A DNA stretch of 64,000 nucleotides from Symbiodinium natans (taxonomy: Eukaryota; Sar; Dinophyceae; Suessiales; Symbiodiniaceae): assembly GCA_905221605.1 (NCBI GenBank), contig CAJNDS010002567.1, positions 164,501 to 228,500 of the forward strand. Direction: 5' to 3'. Each line of letters begins with the position of its first letter. Position 1 is the first letter of the stretch. Positions 1-12,060 of the stretch are shown here, piece after piece. Below the pieces are notes generated by a model. It ran no database searches and was not told the DNA's origin. It saw nothing but the letters and a program-made list of their open reading frames with translations. A program made the translations under genes and the position numbers.

Positions 1-2001
1 GATGCCACGCCACTAGCATCCACTAGCTGTTCTCGTTTCACCGCATTTGCCCTTTCCCTTGCCTTCCGTCAATGGTCCGAAGACACCTTCTAGAGATTCT
101 AGAACAAATTGTTCATCCTTTTTTGTCTTGACGCTTCCTTCTTTCACCTCTCTCCTGATGCAGTGCCTTGGCGGGCGCCGGAGCCGCATGAAGAGCCTCA
201 GCGAGCAGGGGTGGAAGGGACAGGGAGGCATCGAGGGGGGCCGCCAGCACACCATTTGGAGCAAAGGCTTGAGAGAGCAGCTGCGCTTTGAGAAGCTCGC
301 CGCATCCCCACAAAAGACATCATGGGATGACTTGAAGTGCTTTGGGAGGTGAGCGCTGGTCTGCAGCTCAGGTAGGGGTCTTGGACGTACATGTGGGATC
401 ACAGTTCATGGTCACGGGTTGGGGCAAAGCACTTTTCTTGGCTCACGCCTCTGCACAACTTGGATTCGGGAGCTCCAGACAAAAAAGTTTCACAGAGCGT
501 GAAAGCTATAGAACCTTCGGTTCTGAGTTTGTGGGTGCTTTGTGGGCTTCGACACAGCCTTCCACGTTCGACTACGTCCTACGAAGTCTAGCTGGTGTCC
601 ACAGCTCTCGTCTTAGCTCGCGACATCGTTGGTGCCAAACTCGTAGACCGATGTCTTCGGGAACTTGCCTGCCTCACAGACGCGCGCACGGCTTACAAAT
701 GTCCGCAAAATCCGCAAATCGAGCATCTAAGCCTGGATGGCAGCTGCCAGTGTGGGAGAGCCACGGCTCGCAGCAAGCTTCAAGGCTGCGGCCTCAGTGA
801 CTTAGTGGGCCCTGCTGTGAGCCCTGGCTCCCTGGACACAAAACTGGGACTGAAATCTTTTTATTCCCCGAGGCCTCGCGCATTAGGAGCCTGGGGATTG
901 GGGCCAAGCACACCCAATGCCCCATCCACCTCTTCTCAACCCCTTTCTATCCTTTCTTTACCCCGCCAATCCCGCTCCCCCCCCCATCCCTTCTCACCTA
1001 CCCCTTCTCGCGTAGAGCTAACATGGTCAAACGACCCCCAACGTGCGAGCCGCAGCCGGCTCAGTAAGGAGCTTGCAGCAGCATTTCCAGCAGCAATGGT
1101 GCTGGTGCTCAGCGCGGGCTCTGTACCCATGCTAGCTATGAGAGCAACAGGACTATCAACTCATCAAAGCGAGTGTGAGTCGGGAGGTACAATGATTCAG
1201 CCACGATTTTGGCTCAGAGGAGAGAGAAGTCCAATCGCATTCTGCATTCAGCGTCGTGTTGCTTGTTCTGCTGCGTGTCTTCGTTTTTGTCGCACGTAGC
1301 CGCATCGTACTGTGTGACCTTTGACAGAAGCAGCAGGCGCGTGCTGGATTCAACAATTAAACGCATGGGCCCAAGCCTAAACGCTAGCAGGCGCAACACT
1401 AACAAACTAAAGCAGATCCCACATTCCTGTTCCGCAGCCTCGCGTGCTCAGATCGAGGTCGCGAGCCTTATCAAGCTTGAACTTTGCAGCGGCCACAGCC
1501 GCAAGCGAAGCCGAAGCCGCCCTCTTTGCGAACGGTGTGGTGCTGCTGTGATGCGCCGCAGCGGCTGCCGATCAGCAGAGCACTGGTCCACGTGGCTGTA
1601 CACTTGAGAGCGAATTGCAGACTCGGGAGAGGAAACTCTCAGTACCTTCTCACTGCTTCTCACGTTCAGGCATCATCTTCCCTGCCATGGCTGCTGCGAA
1701 CAAGGACTCTGCGCCATGAGATGTCCCTGTCCTTTTTCGTTTTCGGTTGCCGAAGCCCAGGAATGAAGCTAATGAAGAACATCCCTGCCTGACAGCTCCA
1801 GGGAAAGAGCATCCTTCTCGCGACTAATACGAGGCCACGAGGCCACGAGGCACTGGCGCGGGAAGCGGCGCTTTCAGGCTTTCCTGGTCAGGTCTCTTCG
1901 AAGTCGTTTTTCCGCGGGGATGTACACTGAGCAAGGCCACAGGTTTTCTGCTCCGCCTTGGAGAGGGACACGCCTCCAACTCCTGAGAGAAGCTGGGGCA
2001 C
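1..2001. other. Unassigned left end, possible minus-strand exons
   Basis: No gene can be named here. Coding-like stretches on the minus strand lie near 60-140, 170-310, 1035-1120 and 1440-1560; the last reads as an Ala/Lys-rich segment. They lie downstream of the EHD gene and could be its last exons (C-terminal extension) or belong to another gene. A plus-strand open frame at 595-1299 has a biased, proline/serine-rich composition and matches no family I recognise. A short sequence at 1198-1219 resembles the dinoflagellate spliced leader only by chance-level similarity. Confidence 0.3.
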
Positions 2002-5000
2002 CTGACAAGACCAACTGGAAAGTCGGGTTCGATCACCAGAATGCCAACGACGGGCGCCTCCTTCTCCAACACGGAATCCAAGCGGCGCACGTCCGCGGTG
2101 GTGGGGACAGGCAGGCGCAGCAAGCCTGAGGCAAAACCTTCTTCAGTCGCCTTGTTCTCCATGCCTTTATAAACTACAACACCCCACCTCAAGCAAGAAA
2201 AGAATCAGCAGTGCTGGGTCCGCCAATCGGATGCTCAGTTCATTGCATTGCCGTTGCTTCGCTGCCGTTGCGTCTGCTTTGCTACTGTGCGGCTGCGGCA
2301 TGCTGCGGGCGTGAATTTGGTGATCCTTGCGGATCTGCACAGGCTATATAAAACCACGTTTGTTTTGGAGTCCTGGGCTTTGAGCTTGAGCCGTTAGAAA
2401 CGCGTGACGAAGGGCCTCACAGCAGCTGCCTGCAGGCCACGGTCTCGGGTTTTTGGGGGCTTCGGGGATCTTCGGGGCATGCTGCGAGCAAAAGAGGCAC
2501 ATGCGAAACTTGGCTGGCTTGCCAATGCGAGGACATGCTCGACCTGTGTCCATGCGCGGTCCAGCATGTTTGTTTGCCGAACATGTGCAAAAAAAGATCG
2601 GAACACACGCAAACCCCTCGAAGTACCTTTCGAACTGTGCGAGTAGACACCAACACCTCAAAACCGCGCCTTGCTCAAAGTCGTGGAGCTTTCCACGCAA
2701 CACCTGACGCGCATTGGCAATTCCGTCCGATATCTGAAGTTCTCAACGGATCGTGCCCTTCCATATCCGTTTAATCTTGGATTGTGGCTCCTCTGCTGGA
2801 CCGCTGCACACAATGACCGCCAAGAGATCCCCACCACGAAGAATCAGATTGCAAAGCAAGGCGGCTACGGGGAGTAGTAAGTCAAGACCATGGAAGACCA
2901 GGTCTCGACAATATGCTCAAAGAACAGAAGTAAGACTAAAGAAGGACTGGGCCACTTGGCCTTTTGACGCATGACACTTGACTTGAACGATTTTTCGTCG
3001 TGCATCCACATCACAGAGGTATAAACACTGACAGCTGGCCGAGACCTCCAGCTTTGGCATGTCTCCGCTGCTCAAGCCATGCACTCGCTGTGCCTCAAAC
3101 ACGGGCGAAATGATGTTTATTCTGATTCTCGAAGCTGACCCCCACCTCACTCAGCAGCGACTCGAGGTTTGAGCCTCCGATGCCGGGCTAGCGGCTGAGC
3201 GGCTCTGAACCATTGAGCAAATCCAAACATGCTGAGTTCTATTGAGGTTCCTGCACAGCCAATGTCTGATCGGTCCATCAGCGCCCAGCCTCAGAATTGC
3301 AGGCTTCACGGCTTCACGAAGCCGGTCCAGCTCTGCCTCTCCGGGCGCAGGGCGCTCGCAAGTGCAGCGGAATCCTGACAGGGACGCATGGAAAGCCACA
3401 ATATACAAAGCAGCCCACAAGGAAGCAACCTGCCAAGAGTTGCCTACCTTGGGCCTTACAAAAAGCTACTGATAGCATCTCAAAACACGGCGTTTTTTGG
3501 TGCATGCTACGGCCTCTCACGCCGCAATGTTTGTTCAGTGCACAAGTCGGGCTCCAGAGGGTGCGTTTGCGTCTTGTTCCCCACCCTCAGTGTGCATACC
3601 TGCAGTGAGTCGACCCGACGACAGCGCTCTACTACTGCGAGATAGCAGGACATGGAGGACAGATATGGGGAGGACTGATCTTGGGACAGGATACAAGACA
3701 GATAGGAGGAGGACAGGTAGCTGCCTTAAATCGGCCAGCAGGCGTCTCAGGCACGCGACAGGCCTCTCAGGCACGCGACAGGCCTCTCAGGCCGGCGATT
3801 GCACCGCACGACAGTGGCGGCAGCAGGCCCCAGGCCGGCAATTGCACCAAGAATAGGCGCCACATAGCGGCCAAGCAGGCCTCTCATTGCACCGAAAAAC
3901 ACTAGCCATATAGCGGCCAGAAGGCCTCTCAGGGCGACGACTGCACTGCAAAACAGTGGCCATTTAGCGGCCAGCAAGCTTCTCAGGCCGGCGATTAAGA
4001 CTTGGCCATCTAGCGGACGGCAAGATTCTCAGGCCGGCGATGCAGCGAAAACTAGACGCCATGTAGCGAGGCCGGCGATTGCACCGAAAAATGAACGCCA
4101 TAGCCTCAGCGGCCAGCAGGATGGTCAGGTCGGCGATTGCACCACAAACAAGTGGCCACATAGCGGCCAGTTGCACCGGAAAACAATGGCGGTATGCAAG
4201 CATATGCACCGAGCTAACACATGATACTGCGAATCGCCTCCCTTCGTCTGAAGCGGACCGCAAGGCAGAATGCAGTCAACACGCATTTCCAGGCAGATCA
4301 TTCGGAGCTTTGTCCTGGAGCGCAAGTAGCCCACCACGATGACATGGGTTCTGACTCTGCGCACCTGGCCACTCGCGCACACTCGTGCACACTCGCAACA
4401 ATGGTGCCCCCATTGGCAGCTGCACCAATGGCCACTGCTTCTCCTTTTGCCTCTTGATATGAGACCCAATGAGGCCGCAGCACGGGCTGTCAGATTGTTG
4501 ATCTTTCGCAGCAGTGCAGTGTGCGGCAGGGACTGCAGCTCCTGCATAAGCCAAGGTGTCTGCAATGCAGCTACAGATGACAAAGCAGCGAGGCTCCCCA
4601 AGCCCGAGGTGGTGCCTTCACCACGGCGGCCTTGTCCTCCTCGAAGAGTGTCTGGTGATCCTCTCCATGTATCAAGACGCACCACCGCCCTCCGTTATCA
4701 CCCTGCACCGGCTTTCTGGAGGGCTTCCTTGAAGCGATATTCTTCGTTCCAGAAGGAGCTGACGAAGACTCGAGCGACTTCGGGTGTCTGGAAAACCTGC
4801 AACGCCATAGAGACAAGCGCAGCTCACATAAGCTTGGTATGACTCGCAAGACTGAACTAGGAATGAGTTTACACTCATCAACAGCTGCCAAGGCCGTCAC
4901 TTCTCGCTTCCGTGGCGTGACGTTACACGGGAGCACCCATAGGAACAATCGCTAGCTAGTCGGATGCTTGTCTGGTCATGCTGATTGCAAAGCCATGTAC

Positions 5001-6975
5001 TCCCCGTCCCTCCTTGCCAACATTCCACAGGAGGGCCCCGTAGACCCTGACAAGGTTGGACGCATCGATCTGGTCTGCCTTGCCAAGTCGAACCCTTCCT
5101 TGCTAAGCTGGCGAAGGTAGTTCGAGAAAGTGTCCTACCTTGTTGAGAACGCACCGCACCTTCCCAGCATGTGGCCGCAGAACCTGAACGAACAGGGTAT
5201 GGGGCGGACCTCCTTCGGCGACAGACCGAGCCACACCTCCATGACCTGCTGGAACTCGTCTGAGATATCTAACTTGTGGGCATCGAACCTGGACAGCAAA
5301 GCACTCCGGTGTGCACGCGGTACTTCAAAGGCCCCCCCCCCCCCCCGGTTTAGAACCTTTCCATGTACGTTGCAAACGGCTAGCATGAAGGGCTGCCAAA
5401 GTGCATGCGCTCAAGCACCCAAGGCCCCGAGGTGTAGTTGGGTAAGTTGAACCTTGTGGAATTTCTTGGGTCGTGGAGTAGTGCAGTCCTCAAGATTTAC
5501 TGCACTCCAAGCACGTCCCCTAGGCACTCGGTACTCATCGCCCCCACGAGCCCAACAAGGAAACGGCCTTCTGTGCGTTTCATCTTCTTGGGGCTGGGCG
5601 TGAGCAGCACCAGGTCGGCTCGGTCTGCCATCCAGGCGCTGATTTTCCTCGGAGGCTTGAAATGGCTTGAAAGAGAAGGTAAACATGTCTCAAAAAATGG
5701 TTTACAAGTGCTTCACAGATGGATAAAGATGCAGACAGGCGGACAGTGGCTTGCACAGAGTAGGCTTCCAGGCGCAAAGTCGTAGTCCCGTCCGATGCGC
5801 TGCTTGCTGCCGGAAAGGACTCCCGGAGTGTCAATGAAGGTGATGTCCTGTGGCGCGTGGAGCTCCGTGGAGCTCCGTGGAGCTCCGTGGAGCTCCGTGG
5901 AGCTCCGTGGAGCTCCGTGGCACGGCGGCATGGCGTGGCTTCACAGATCTTCACAGCACAAGCTGCACTCTGGGTCCCGCAGGATCTCCGACGGAAGCAC
6001 CAGAGCCTGCAGGCACCAATACTAGGGGAAACATTGCCAGGCTGCAAGGCAGCAAACGAGGTTGCCTGGAAGCTGCCCAGAAAGTCTGTGCCGAATTTGG
6101 AGAGGCCCTGCGCAGGAACTGGTTGGAGGAACCCCTCTGCCAGCCCGCTGGAATGATGGAAGCACCACTGAAGCACCTGATAGGGCAACTGGGGAAGACA
6201 AGCAGCAGCGTTGCCGTGGATGATGCCTGCATAGGAGCTCTTCTGAAGCCCCTTGGCAGGCGTGCGCGACTGCACCGACCGAGCCTTCCTCTTCCCCATG
6301 GACCACCGCCATAAACCTTCCGGCGCACACTGGCATGAATTCAGATGAAGTTGAAACTAACCCCAGTCATCTCCACGATCGTGATCTCTGGCTGTTTGCC
6401 AAGATGAGAATCGCGCTTGTCTGTGCTGGGCTGAGGCCGCACATCAAAGTAGTTGCTCTCAGACTCAGTCAGCCACTTGACCTGGAGCTAGCTGATCCCA
6501 TGATGGATGCTTCTCTGTGCACAGCTGATGTTGCAGGATTCCGGGATGTGACAGTCAGAACAAGGCTGGCGCCATGGATGTTTTGCCGGTGCTGTACTGA
6601 CCGAGCAGCAACACCTTCTTGCAGAATGGGCACGGTGCTTCCGGTGCTTGTGCCACTCGTGTCAACATATGCAAACTTGGACCTGCGGGCGGGCTTCGAA
6701 CTCTTCCAACGAGATGGGTGGGGCACAGAAGTGCTCGTAAAAGGACCTGAAGCTTCAAGAGAAGTCAAGATGATGAAGATGTTTAGCAAAGTCAGTGTCA
6801 CGCCTATATCGGATCCGAAGGCTGGTTTTATATATATATATATATATATGCAGACAAATTAAGTTTGAGTAAAACACATGCAATGCATCAGGTGCCGGTC
6901 CGGGTGCCCGGCTTCTGCTCCAGGGGGAGCACGGTTTCCGCGTAGATTTGCCATAACTTGCGCAGCACACCCAGC
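2002..6975 (-). CDS. EHD-family dynamin-like ATPase, about 20 exons
   Basis: EH-domain-family (EHD) ATPases bind and tubulate membranes in endocytic recycling. Conserved blocks appear in order on the minus strand: YAETVLPLE (exon 6913-6975), the exon 6683-6752, P-loop GQYSTGKTS (6573-6617), 6417-6481, 6285-6316, 6177-6226, 6066-6107, 5977-6006, switch block IDTPGVLSG (5774-5847), 5606-5647, FDAHKLDISDEF (5237-5288), VRCVLNK (5139-5183), ADQID..VRVYGAL (5013-5078), TPEVARVF..SFW (4728-4796), 4616-4660, LPHTALLRKINNL (4479-4541), about 4315-4364, HGLSSGDMP (about 3046-3121), KLHDFEQ (2670-2703) and 2002-2125. Codon phases match at nearly every junction and block lengths match the family. Roughly 20 residues between 4315 and 3121 were not located; the start codon and an EH domain were also not found. 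The exon at 5606 gives a loop one or two residues short, so that donor is uncertain. Eighteen junctions give 5 GT, 10 GC and 3 GA donors. Confidence 0.85.
3735..4190. repeat. Degenerate minisatellite of about 55-60 bp in EHD intron
   Basis: About seven or eight diverged copies of a unit containing AGGCCGGCGATTGCACC and ATAGCGGCCAGCAGG. It lies inside the long (about 1.2 kb) EHD intron between the exons at 4315-4364 and 3046-3121, where a short missing EHD exon should also lie. Confidence 0.7.
5332..5346. repeat. C homopolymer (15)
   Basis: An uninterrupted run of 15 C inside an EHD intron, just upstream (in gene direction) of the exon at 5237-5288. It is one of many G/C runs of 8-15 bases in the window. 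Confidence 0.9.
5857..5920. repeat. 10-bp tandem repeat GGAGCTCCGT, six copies
   Basis: Six exact copies of a 10-bp unit whose core GGAGCTCC is itself a palindrome. It sits in the EHD intron directly before the exon carrying the IDTPG block, in the GA-AG intron that ends at 5848. Confidence 0.9.
6827..6849. repeat. TA dinucleotide repeat
   Basis: About eleven TA units in an EHD intron, between the exons at 6683-6752 and 6913-6975. Confidence 0.9.
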
Positions 6976-9900
6976 CTGGCTTTGCCACATATTTCCCACT
7001 CGCGTCCACTCTCACCACATCTCGCCACTCAGTCTATTCAGAACTTCGTCTGCTTCAATCGCAGTGCAATGTGTACTGACATGGCAGGCACCAAGCCTCA
7101 TCTCGATTCCTCTCCACTCCTTTCCCACTGACCAAACTCGCCGAGCCAGACTCTTTGCTTCGATCTCGCCGTCCCCGGGACTGTCAGGGCGCTGGAGTAA
7201 CAGCAGAACAGCAGAACAGCGGATTACGTGCAACGGACTACACCAGAATCACCAACAAAACTCTGCCTCCTCATCCTCAGCCATCTCGGATACTGGGCTT
7301 TGCGGAGGCTTAGTAAGATGTCAAAGCATTGTCTATGAGAGTGTGTGTGTATGTGTGGAGAAGCGCTGCATTTGTCGAAACATCCAAGAACGCTTCAGAT
7401 TCATCCTGCTCATCTTTTCTTGGCATGCTGTGTAGAGCTATGTTCTGATTCTCGGGGCCAAGGTGTGTCCGGCTCTGCTGCCTCTCACAGACACATGGTG
7501 CAGCTACCAACAAGGCATGCGTGGAGGCATGCGCAGAGGCATGCGCAGAGGCATGCGCAAGCCTTGACAGCTCGTTTGCTCTCTTTTTTGGCCCGTCTCG
7601 CGGTCGCCTTGGGCGGAGGCTGCAGATCGAGGCCTGGCCACGGAAACGGCATGGAATGGAGCCAGTATGAGCCAGTGTGGCATGGTGTGTAGGAGACAAG
7701 TCTTCGTCATTACCGATTAAGGAGAGGCTGTGCCCCTTTGGACAGAAGTTCCCAAACCACGTACTCCCCTTTGTCCCTCGCTGAGGATGTCAACTGAACA
7801 GCTACTTCCCCACACACACAGCGATGAGCATGACGACTAAAGCACATTGTGAGCACTGGCATTGTCAGGTGGTACTATTGGTACTATCACACACCAAAAA
7901 GGGCTGTAGAGTACTGTGAGCGCGCGGCACCTCGTCATTACCTGGCCACCCTTGTGGCTGGCGAGGGCTCCCGGGGCTCCCGGGGCTCCCGGAGTTCGGG
8001 AAGGATTGGACGCCGTCCTCGCACGACTGAGCAGCGCGATGTGCAATCACGGGCGAGTTCCAACACAATCTGCGCTCACAATATCTCACAATCCAGAAGC
8101 AACCTCGAGGCTGACAAAGCAAAGAATCGACAACATGAGCCTTGGGATAGCCTGGACAAGTGTCGAGTAGGGCCGCATCCAATGCCGGAGTGTCAGCGAT
8201 GCTACCAGTAACGTGGTAGAGTTGCTCTTGGGACGTAGAAGCTCCCGACTTTAGTTCCTGGCCCCTGCGCATGAAATTGAACCCAGCGTCAAGTCCAGCA
8301 GATATTTAAATAGAAGTGCATGCTCTTGCAAGTCGCATAATAAGGGCTCCTCCCCAAGCGATTAACCCACAAGAGTGGGCTGCTTAGGGGCTCCAATACC
8401 TCCGGGCCTCCGGGCCTCTGGGGCAACTAACCAGGCAAACCACAGCGTTCTGGAGCATGGAGGGGGGGGGGGGGTCCTAGGCATTTGCGGAATGCGCGGC
8501 TTTGCCGACTCGCTCCGCAGTTGCAAGTCGTCCTTTGCCTTGGCAATGAAACTTCCAACTCAAGCAGTACAGTTTCGGAAATGCGCAGAAATGGAAGGGA
8601 CTTGTACTCGGTGGGCGACACGGTCTGCCGTGCCAGCAGGCTTCCTAGAGCGTATCAAAGCTCGACCACATCAGCTCAAGCAAACTGCTGCGAGGCTCGT
8701 CGAAAGCTAGCCCTCTGCTACTCATGCTACTCCATGGCTTACCCCCTCTTGTCCTTGACGCCGCAGCATGGCCCTGCGCAAACAAACATCTTGGAGGTTG
8801 TCCCAAGTAAAGAGGCTGGACTCCACATGACTCCGCCCTGCTCCGCCTCTCTGCCTCTCGATGCTTCCCTCGATCGAGGTGCCCGCTCCAACCTGGTCGT
8901 CCATCTCTCTTTCTCTCTCAACCTCAAAGCTTCAGGATTTTCAGCCTCATGGTGCCGCAGCTTGGCGACTTTGCCTTCAAAGCAAGAACGATGAAAATAC
9001 ATACAGTTGATACCTATAATTAAGATGTGTTCAGAACTGCTCAATCCCGAATCCAACCTGGATAGGACGTCGGCGCTGACATGATTGGAATCCCAATAAA
9101 TCTAGGCAATCGAGCGCCCTCTCCAGACTCGCTACTTTGGCAGCTTTTGCCTCGCGGCCACGCGGGCTAGGTGAGCTTGGTGAGCTGCATGGTGAGCTCC
9201 GCGGTCTGGGCCGTGCGAAGAGCGAACGCTCCTCAGGCGCAGCATAAAGATGTGACGACGACGGACTTCAAGGCGCTTCAAGATCTTCTTTGCAGGTCTT
9301 TGCATCTTCGCAGCGGCTCTCCTCGCTGGCGCTGGGACTGCGTGAGCCAGACATGCGTCTTGGCCTAGGCGGAGCACAAACAGGTGCACACACGACACAA
9401 CCTCATTGATCCTAATTGCATGCTCTGCGTGCCTGCTCTTGTCGACAACTCGGCCTGGCATCGATGCAAGCCGATGCAGCGCGATGCAGCACGACGCAGC
9501 GCGACGCAGAGCAACGCAGAGCCATACAAATCTCAAGAGACGGTTTTTGTCCGAATCCCGGCGCCTCGCCGTGGCTCACTGTAGCACCGGCCCTCTCGGG
9601 CACCCTCACGGGAACCATCGCGGGAACCATAGCGATCCCGGCGATCGGCATGTCGTCCCTGTGAGGCCCCGAAAGGAAGCACCCACTCTTCTCACTGAGC
9701 ACTCACACTTTGCCTGCACTTCCTGGGATCTGGCACGCCGCGCGTCACCTTCAAGCACCCTCAACCTGCACTGTCTGATTTAGTCACTTCTCCCATGGGC
9801 TCCGGGCCACTTCGACGCGTGTCGGAGACATCCCGCACCAACCTTCCGAGAGACATTCTTTTGGCCCTCCCATGCAAGGATCTAAAATGACCTGGATTCT

Positions 9901-10220
9901 GTTGAGTCCTGGAGACAATATCCAAAACGCCAGAAAGCCATACCAGCTCACTTGCCTGTGGCTGCGAGCCGCGAGTTGCATGCGGATCGATTGCGCTCGC
10001 AGCTCCTGCACAGCAATTCAGACTGCCGAAGCAGGAACTATCCGGAAGGCCGCTGCAGGATGCTCACGAATGCTGATTTCGTCCCGAATGACTTGCGGCT
10101 GGAGGCCGTAAAACGCCGAAAACCGATTAATCTTGGGCGGCCGACAAACGCTTTCGTGCCCAGAGGAAGAGGCGCTCCCCGGCTTTAACGCACGAGCTTC
10201 ACGAAGCAAAGCAACACGCA
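6976..10220. other. No named gene; scattered coding-like segments
   Basis: The N-terminal exon(s) of the EHD gene should lie just above 6975 but I could not fix them. Coding-like minus-strand stretches occur at about 8130-8300 (open, starting near an ATG at 8272), 8560-8700 and 8880-9000. None matches a family I know. Small repeats: a 12-bp GAGGCATGCGCA-type repeat at 7521-7561, a 9-bp GGCTCCCGG repeat at 7967-7992, a G13 run at 8462-8474, and a GATGCAGC-like repeat at 9473-9520. Confidence 0.3.
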
Positions 10221-10364
10221 ATGACAACTGGATCGGCAAGGTTGCAGATGCTGCGGAAACATGGAGTGCTTCACATTGGCGATGCACGCGACATGCTTGT
10301 GGCTGCCGAAGATCTGCGCGGCAAGGCTCCACTTGGACACCTTCGGCTCCCGGAAATGATTTAA
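10221..10364 (+). CDS. Small plus-strand ORF or exon, unknown
   Basis: ATG at 10221, stop at 10362-10364, 47 residues. The composition is protein-like (MLRKHGVLHIGDARD, then MLVAAEDLRGK), but I recognise no family. It could be an exon of a larger plus-strand gene, or a chance open frame opposite minus-strand sequence. It stands out because the identified genes are all on the other strand. Confidence 0.25.
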   Translation: MTTGSARLQMLRKHGVLHIGDARDMLVAAEDLRGKAPLGHLRLPEMI

Positions 10365-10463
10365 GTTCAGCGTCGTTGCCGGAGTCTGGCGGTGTCATGA
10401 GGGCATTGCCCTGTGTTATACGGTGTCCGGCTCCTCAAATATTCAAATTGCCTCCAGATCATA

Positions 10464-10836
10464 AATCCAACAGGTAGCGAACATTCGCTAGCGGGGATGT
10501 TGAGCCGTTCGAAAGAGTGTCAGTGATGTTGCCCCATAGCAAGTCCATTGTCACAACTGGCCGGGAACTGTGCAGCCACTCTCGAACAAAGTCTGTTGGA
10601 ATTGGAGGCGGCGTCAAACGGTTGACTCCTGCAAGCAAGCAATAGCATTCTCGTGGTCCTAGTCCCCTCCTTTGTCTCATAGATGCACCCAGTTCAGCCC
10701 ACAAGCTGTCCTCTTGCTTGGTCCTTGCCCAGGCTCCGGTCAGCCGCATTGGCATGCAGGAAACGTGAGCGCAGGAAGCAGTCGAACTCATCCACCGGAA
10801 AGCGCAACGGATACCGCGTCCATGGAAACAATGTTC
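10464..10836 (-). CDS. Probable 3' exons of FkbM-like methyltransferase gene
   Basis: Two coding-like minus-strand stretches lie downstream of the FkbM-like exon. The first, about 10724-10836, contains RYPLRFPVDEFDC and opens after a TGAG acceptor. The second starts after a CAG acceptor at 10628 and contains LTPPPIPTDFVREWL. Tails with a tyrosine/tryptophan-rich block and a PPP motif are common in FkbM-like proteins of dinoflagellates, so I join them to the gene upstream. The donor between the two stretches is ambiguous (GA or GC), and the stop is not certain. Confidence 0.4.
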
Positions 10837-11261
10837 CTCAGTTCCACGTCACTGGACACATCAGGACAAACCAAAAGCCAGTACTCATCGAGACCTCTCA
10901 CTCACCCTTTGGCATGCTTCTGTCTGAAAGCCAACCAACTCCATTGACGCTGTCCTGTCTGACTTCCCCTCCCCTGCTTGGAGTTTGTTTGTTCGGGGGA
11001 TTTATGGTATTCGCCACTGGCCAAACGTCCATGAAGCTGCAAATGGTGGCGCAGGCGCTCAATACTTCAAGATAGAGCGAACAAAGCGGCTGATGAAATC
11101 ACTAGAGTCACTAGAGTCAGGAAAAAGTCACAGCTGAGAGCTTTTTCTTGAACATGAAAAAGGCTCCTGGCGGAAGAGACTCCAGAAGTGACAGTATTTT
11201 GGAGTTAAGACCGTGTCTTGTAGTAGACGAGGAGATGATAGCTGGGCGACAACATGCGCAC

Positions 11262-11853
11262 CTGGTACGACAATGAGCACCCTGTCCGTGCTCGAGACAT
11301 CAGACCTAAACGCTCTGGCAAACTTGAACGGAGGGGGCACCAAAGGTTGTGATTCAAGAACGATCGCGACTGCTTCGACTCTCAAGAGCATTGATAGCAG
11401 CACGGCACAATCATAGGAGTCGATGTCGATCTTAATGATGTCCACCGCACCATCGAAAGCCTCAACGAGGATATCATCTAGCTCTCCGGCATCGACACCA
11501 ACTGGAGTTGCCACTTTGTTCAAGGCAAAGAAGCGAGACGCTGCCGAGTCCTCACGCAACTTGGTGAGTGCATGCTGTAGCCTCTTCATATCCCCATCAA
11601 CGAGTAGAACATGATGAGCTAGCGACCGCATCCACAATTCGAGGGGGTCATCATGGTTGCAAAGATGATCGCTGGAGCCGCATGGATACGAGTCGATGCC
11701 AGCTCCGATGTTGACACCCCGGTGGCTCCATTCGAAAGCAAAAAGCGTCCGTGGCAATTTGTACAAAATGTCAAACAATCGATGGATCTGACCACTACGA
11801 ATGTAAGATGCAACACCACGGAGTCGGCCAGTGCAATGCCACATGCCTTCCGA
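11262..11853 (-). CDS. FkbM-like SAM methyltransferase, main exon
   Basis: A long minus-strand exon (first in-frame ATG at 11844). Blocks seen: RGVNIGAGID (cofactor-loop type), HDDPLELW, LLVDGD (acidic end of a beta strand), and DIIKIDIDSYDCAVL followed by ESQPLVPPPFKFA. This order fits the FkbM family (Methyltransf_21), which transfers methyl from S-adenosylmethionine to sugars or other small substrates; the substrate here is unknown. The exon probably ends at a canonical CAG/GTGCGC junction at 11262, because the frame beyond loses protein-like character before its stop at 11128. Just upstream an in-frame TGA (11857-11859) separates it from another coding-like stretch, so an intron or a lesion lies there. 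Confidence 0.6.
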
Positions 11854-11856
11854 CTC

Positions 11857-12060
11857 TCATTCCAGGAATTGCACGTGGCCGTGGCCCACGCCAGGACATC
11901 CCAAAGGTGGCTCCCTGCTCTTGAATTGTCCATCAAAGCCGTTGACGATGATCTGTGCTTGCCAGTCTTCGGTCTCCACAGCATTCCCATCAAGGTCATA
12001 GACATCGGCATGCACTGTCCACTGGGCAGATGCATTGCAAACTAAGACTCCACGGGCCAT
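11857..12060 (-). CDS. Possible upstream exon of FkbM-like gene
   Basis: Same strand and same reading frame as the FkbM-like exon, but cut from it by a TGA. The segment includes VLVCNASAQWTVHADVYDLD and looks coding at roughly 11900-12060. Its acceptor is not fixed. The simplest reading is a short intron around the TGA; the alternative is a broken gene. Confidence 0.3.
   Translation of the reverse strand: MARGVLVCNASAQWTVHADVYDLDGNAVETEDWQAQIIVNGFDGQFKSREPPLGCPGVGHGHVQFLE

Noticed and set aside
1198-1219. Sequence resembling the dinoflagellate spliced leader (GCCA...TTTTGGCTCA)
   Set aside because: It has a 3-base insertion relative to the leader core and no downstream gene start. A 10-base partial match is expected by chance in this amount of sequence.
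595-1299. 234-residue plus-strand open frame as a gene
   Set aside because: Its composition is erratic (poly-Ser/Pro stretches, no conserved blocks) and minus-strand sequence in the same place is more protein-like.
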